Assembly (NCBI GenBank): GCA_030045295.1
Contig: JASIGD010000087.1
Coordinates: 1-7,117 of the forward strand
Reading direction: 5' to 3'
DNA: 7,117 nt
DNA from: Streptosporangiaceae bacterium
GTDB lineage: Bacteria > Actinomycetota > Actinomycetes > Streptosporangiales > Streptosporangiaceae
This document shows, in pieces, positions 5,313 through 7,117 of the stretch. A model generated the notes under the pieces. It was not told the DNA's origin. It saw nothing but the letters and a program-made list of their open reading frames with translations, and did no database searches. The position numbers were made by a program, and so were the translations under genes. Positions within the stretch are counted from its first letter, which is position 1. Each line of letters begins with the position of its first letter.

Positions 5313-5385
5313 GCGAAGCGCGTACGCACCCGCCCGCGCGACCCCGGAGCCGAACACAGGCTGGGCTTCGAGGAGGGAAGCGCGG

Positions 5386-5991
5386 ATGTTCACCGGGATC
5401 GTGGCAGAACTCGGCGAGGTAGCCGGAATAGAGCACCGCGGTGACGCGGCCAGGCTGACCATCCGGGGTTCTACCGAAGACGTGTCCCCGGGCGAGTCGA
5501 TCGCGGTCAACGGCGTATGCCTGACGGTCACCGGCGTCACGGACGGAACGTTCACCGCAGACGTGATGGGCGAGACCCTGAGCCGGTCGGGTCTGGGCGC
5601 GCTTGTCCCGGGCGCGCCGGTCAACCTCGAGCGTTCGGTCCGCCTGGCCGACCGCCTAGGTGGTCACCTGGTGCAGGGCCACGTGGACGGCACCGGGACA
5701 ATCATCTCCCGGTCCCCGGCCGCCCGCTGGGACCAGGTCAGAGTCAGCCTCCCGGCCGGCCTCTCCCGCTACGTCGTGCCCAAGGGCTCGATTGGGGTCG
5801 ACGGGGTCAGCCTTACGGTTTCCGCGCTGAGCGCCGCGGACGCCGCGCAGCCGTGGTTCGAGGTCTGCCTCGTCCCCGAGACGCTCAAGCGCACCACGCT
5901 GGGGGCGAAGCAGCCCGGCGACACGGTGAACCTCGAGGTCGACGTGATCGCCAAGTACGTGGAGCGGCTGCTGAACAGGGAGGCGAAGTGA
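5386..5991 (+). CDS. ribE: Riboflavin synthase (alpha chain)
   Basis: Catalyses the last step of riboflavin synthesis: dismutation of two 6,7-dimethyl-8-ribityllumazine molecules into riboflavin and 5-amino-6-ribitylaminouracil, in the cytoplasm, normally as a trimer. The protein is 201 residues, close to the family norm, and shows the internal duplication of two lumazine-binding barrels. The first has the hallmark N-terminus [10 protein letters not shown] and NGVCLTV (about 42-48), then [13 protein letters not shown] (92-104). The second has DGVSLTV (139-145) and ends [20 protein letters not shown] and [11 protein letters not shown] 5386 is chosen for that N-terminus and a strong AGGAGG at 5371-5376, nine bases away. 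The gene follows the FMN riboswitch, which presumably controls it, and its stop overlaps the start of ribBA. The same enzyme is named ribC in E. coli literature. Confidence 0.97.
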   Translation: MFTGIVAELGEVAGIEHRGDAARLTIRGSTEDVSPGESIAVNGVCLTVTGVTDGTFTADVMGETLSRSGLGALVPGAPVNLERSVRLADRLGGHLVQGHVDGTGTIISRSPAARWDQVRVSLPAGLSRYVVPKGSIGVDGVSLTVSALSAADAAQPWFEVCLVPETLKRTTLGAKQPGDTVNLEVDVIAKYVERLLNREAK

Positions 5992-7117
5992 ATCAGGTGC
6001 TTGACGACATCGATCGCGCGATCAAGGACATCGCGGAAGGCCGCCCGGTGGTGGTGGTTGACGACGCGAACCGCGAGAACGAGGGCGACATCATCATCGC
6101 CGCGAGTATGGCCACGCCCGAGCTGCTCGCGTTCATGATCCGCTACACCAGCGGCGTCATCTGCGCCCCGCTGCCGGGCGCCGAACTCGACCGGCTCCAG
6201 CTGCCGCTGATGACCTCGCAGAACACCGAGCGCATGCGCACCGCCTTCACCCTCAGCGTGGACGCGCGCGACGGCGTCAGCACGGGCATCTCGGCCGCCG
6301 ACCGCGCCGCCACCATCCGTCGCCTGGTGGACCCGGAGACGACCGCGCAGGACCTGGTTCGCCCCGGCCACGTGTTCCCGCTCCGCTACGCCGAGGGCGG
6401 CGTGCTGCGCAGGCCCGGGCATACCGAGGCCGCGGTCGACCTGGCCCGGCTCGCCGGGCTGCCGGCGGCGGGCGTGCTGGCCGAGGTGGTCAACGACGAC
6501 GGCACCATGGCCAGGCTGCCCGAGCTGCGCGAGTTCGCGAACGCCCACGGCCTGGCCCTGATCTCCATCGAGCAGCTCATCGAGTACCGCCGGCGCACCG
6601 AACGCCAGCTGAGCCGGCAGGCGCAGACCAGGCTGCCGAACGCCTTCGGCCTGTGGCAGGCGTTCGGATACCGGCACGAGGTCGACGGTACCGAGTACGT
6701 GGCGCTCGCCCTCGGCGACGTGGCGGGCGGCACGGACGTGCTGGCCCGGCTGCACTCCGAATGCCTCACCGGGGACGTGTTCGGCTCGCTGCGCTGCGAC
6801 TGCGGCGCGCAGCTCGAGGCGGCCATGGCGGCGATCGCGGCTGAAGGCCGCGGGGTGGTCCTCTACCTGCGCGGGCACGAGGGCCGCGGCGTCGGGCTGC
6901 TCAGCAAGCTGCAGGCTTACGAGCTGCAGGACGCCGGCGCGGACACGGTGGACGCCAACCTCGAACTCGGCCTGCCCGCCGACGCCCGCGAGTACTCAGC
7001 GGGTGCGCAGATGCTGGCCGACCTGGGCGTCCGCTCGGTGCGCCTGCTCACCAATAACCCGGCCAAGGTCAACGGCCTGACCAACTGCGGCGTGGATATT
7101 ACGGCGCGCGTTCCGCT
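5988..7117 (+). CDS. ribBA: Bifunctional DHBP synthase / GTP cyclohydrolase II, 3' end cut by window edge
   Basis: Supplies both branches of riboflavin synthesis: 3,4-dihydroxy-2-butanone 4-phosphate from ribulose 5-phosphate (RibB half) and the pyrimidine precursor from GTP (RibA half). The RibB half (about 1-200) has [10 protein letters not shown] (25-34), the [18 protein letters not shown] block, RPGHVFPL (125-132) and [10 protein letters not shown]. The RibA half (about 205 on) has [20 protein letters not shown] with zinc-binding C259, C270 and C272, then [11 protein letters not shown] and LLTNNPAK. The frame stays open past 7117; 376 residues are seen, and the family is usually about 400-430. 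GTG 5988 overlaps the ribE stop (GTGA) and has GGAGG at 5979-5983 only four bases away; GTG 5997 is possible. The overlap suggests translational coupling with ribE under the same FMN riboswitch. Both active-site sets look intact, so both activities are expected. ribH would be a typical next gene. Confidence 0.96.
   Translation, partial: MNQVLDDIDRAIKDIAEGRPVVVVDDANRENEGDIIIAASMATPELLAFMIRYTSGVICAPLPGAELDRLQLPLMTSQNTERMRTAFTLSVDARDGVSTGISAADRAATIRRLVDPETTAQDLVRPGHVFPLRYAEGGVLRRPGHTEAAVDLARLAGLPAAGVLAEVVNDDGTMARLPELREFANAHGLALISIEQLIEYRRRTERQLSRQAQTRLPNAFGLWQAFGYRHEVDGTEYVALALGDVAGGTDVLARLHSECLTGDVFGSLRCDCGAQLEAAMAAIAAEGRGVVLYLRGHEGRGVGLLSKLQAYELQDAGADTVDANLELGLPADAREYSAGAQMLADLGVRSVRLLTNNPAKVNGLTNCGVDITARVP

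Noticed and set aside
5769..6878. Long minus-strand open frame opposite ribE/ribBA
   Set aside because: The plus strand has intact riboflavin synthase and RibBA motifs. The minus translation is His/Gly/Arg-rich shadow sequence.

Overview
The window is GC-rich actinobacterial DNA. Hand counts of sample 60-base blocks give about 75-80% G+C in the transporter and ribBA genes. Gene density is high, GTG starts are used, and one gene pair overlaps at GTGA. An FMN riboswitch sits ahead of ribE-ribBA. I cannot name the genus from the sequence.

Layout, left to right. (1) Bases 1-1564, minus strand: a 14-TM DHA2-type MFS drug exporter, open at the left edge. (2) A short divergent intergenic region carries the exporter's strong ribosome binding site and an AT-rich dyad. 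It leads into a double-length Lrp/AsnC regulator on the plus strand (about 1687-2658). This pair looks like a classic regulator/exporter unit. (3) Bases 2774-3811, plus strand: a solitary beta-class amino-methyltransferase of the N6-adenine/N4-cytosine DNA type. It has a non-canonical DGAY catalytic motif and lower G+C than its neighbours, and no restriction endonuclease is in view. (4) Bases 3834-4523, minus strand: a HAD-family hydrolase with a DWGGT nucleophile motif, convergent with the methyltransferase. (5) Bases 4643-5119, plus strand: a small standalone OmpR/PhoB-type winged-helix protein without a receiver domain, behind a conspicuous AT-rich dyad. (6) Bases 5151-7117, plus strand: a riboflavin biosynthesis operon with a promoter -10 element, an FMN (RFN) riboswitch (5162-5288), a GC-rich expression platform, ribE (riboflavin synthase) and the 5' part of ribBA (DHBP synthase/GTP cyclohydrolase II), cut by the right edge.

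How the genes work together. RibBA makes both riboflavin precursors, 3,4-dihydroxy-2-butanone 4-phosphate and the first pyrimidine intermediate. RibE catalyses the last step, and FMN feeds back through the riboswitch. ribD, ribH and the dephosphorylation step are not encoded recognisably here; ribH may lie beyond the right edge. The HAD protein is a speculative candidate for the phosphatase step, weakened by its missing second motif-I aspartate. I see no CRISPR array, tRNA, rRNA, insertion sequence or complete defence island. The least ordinary items are the DGAY methyltransferase, the tandem AsnC regulator with its candidate operator, and the orphan winged-helix protein beside the rib operon.
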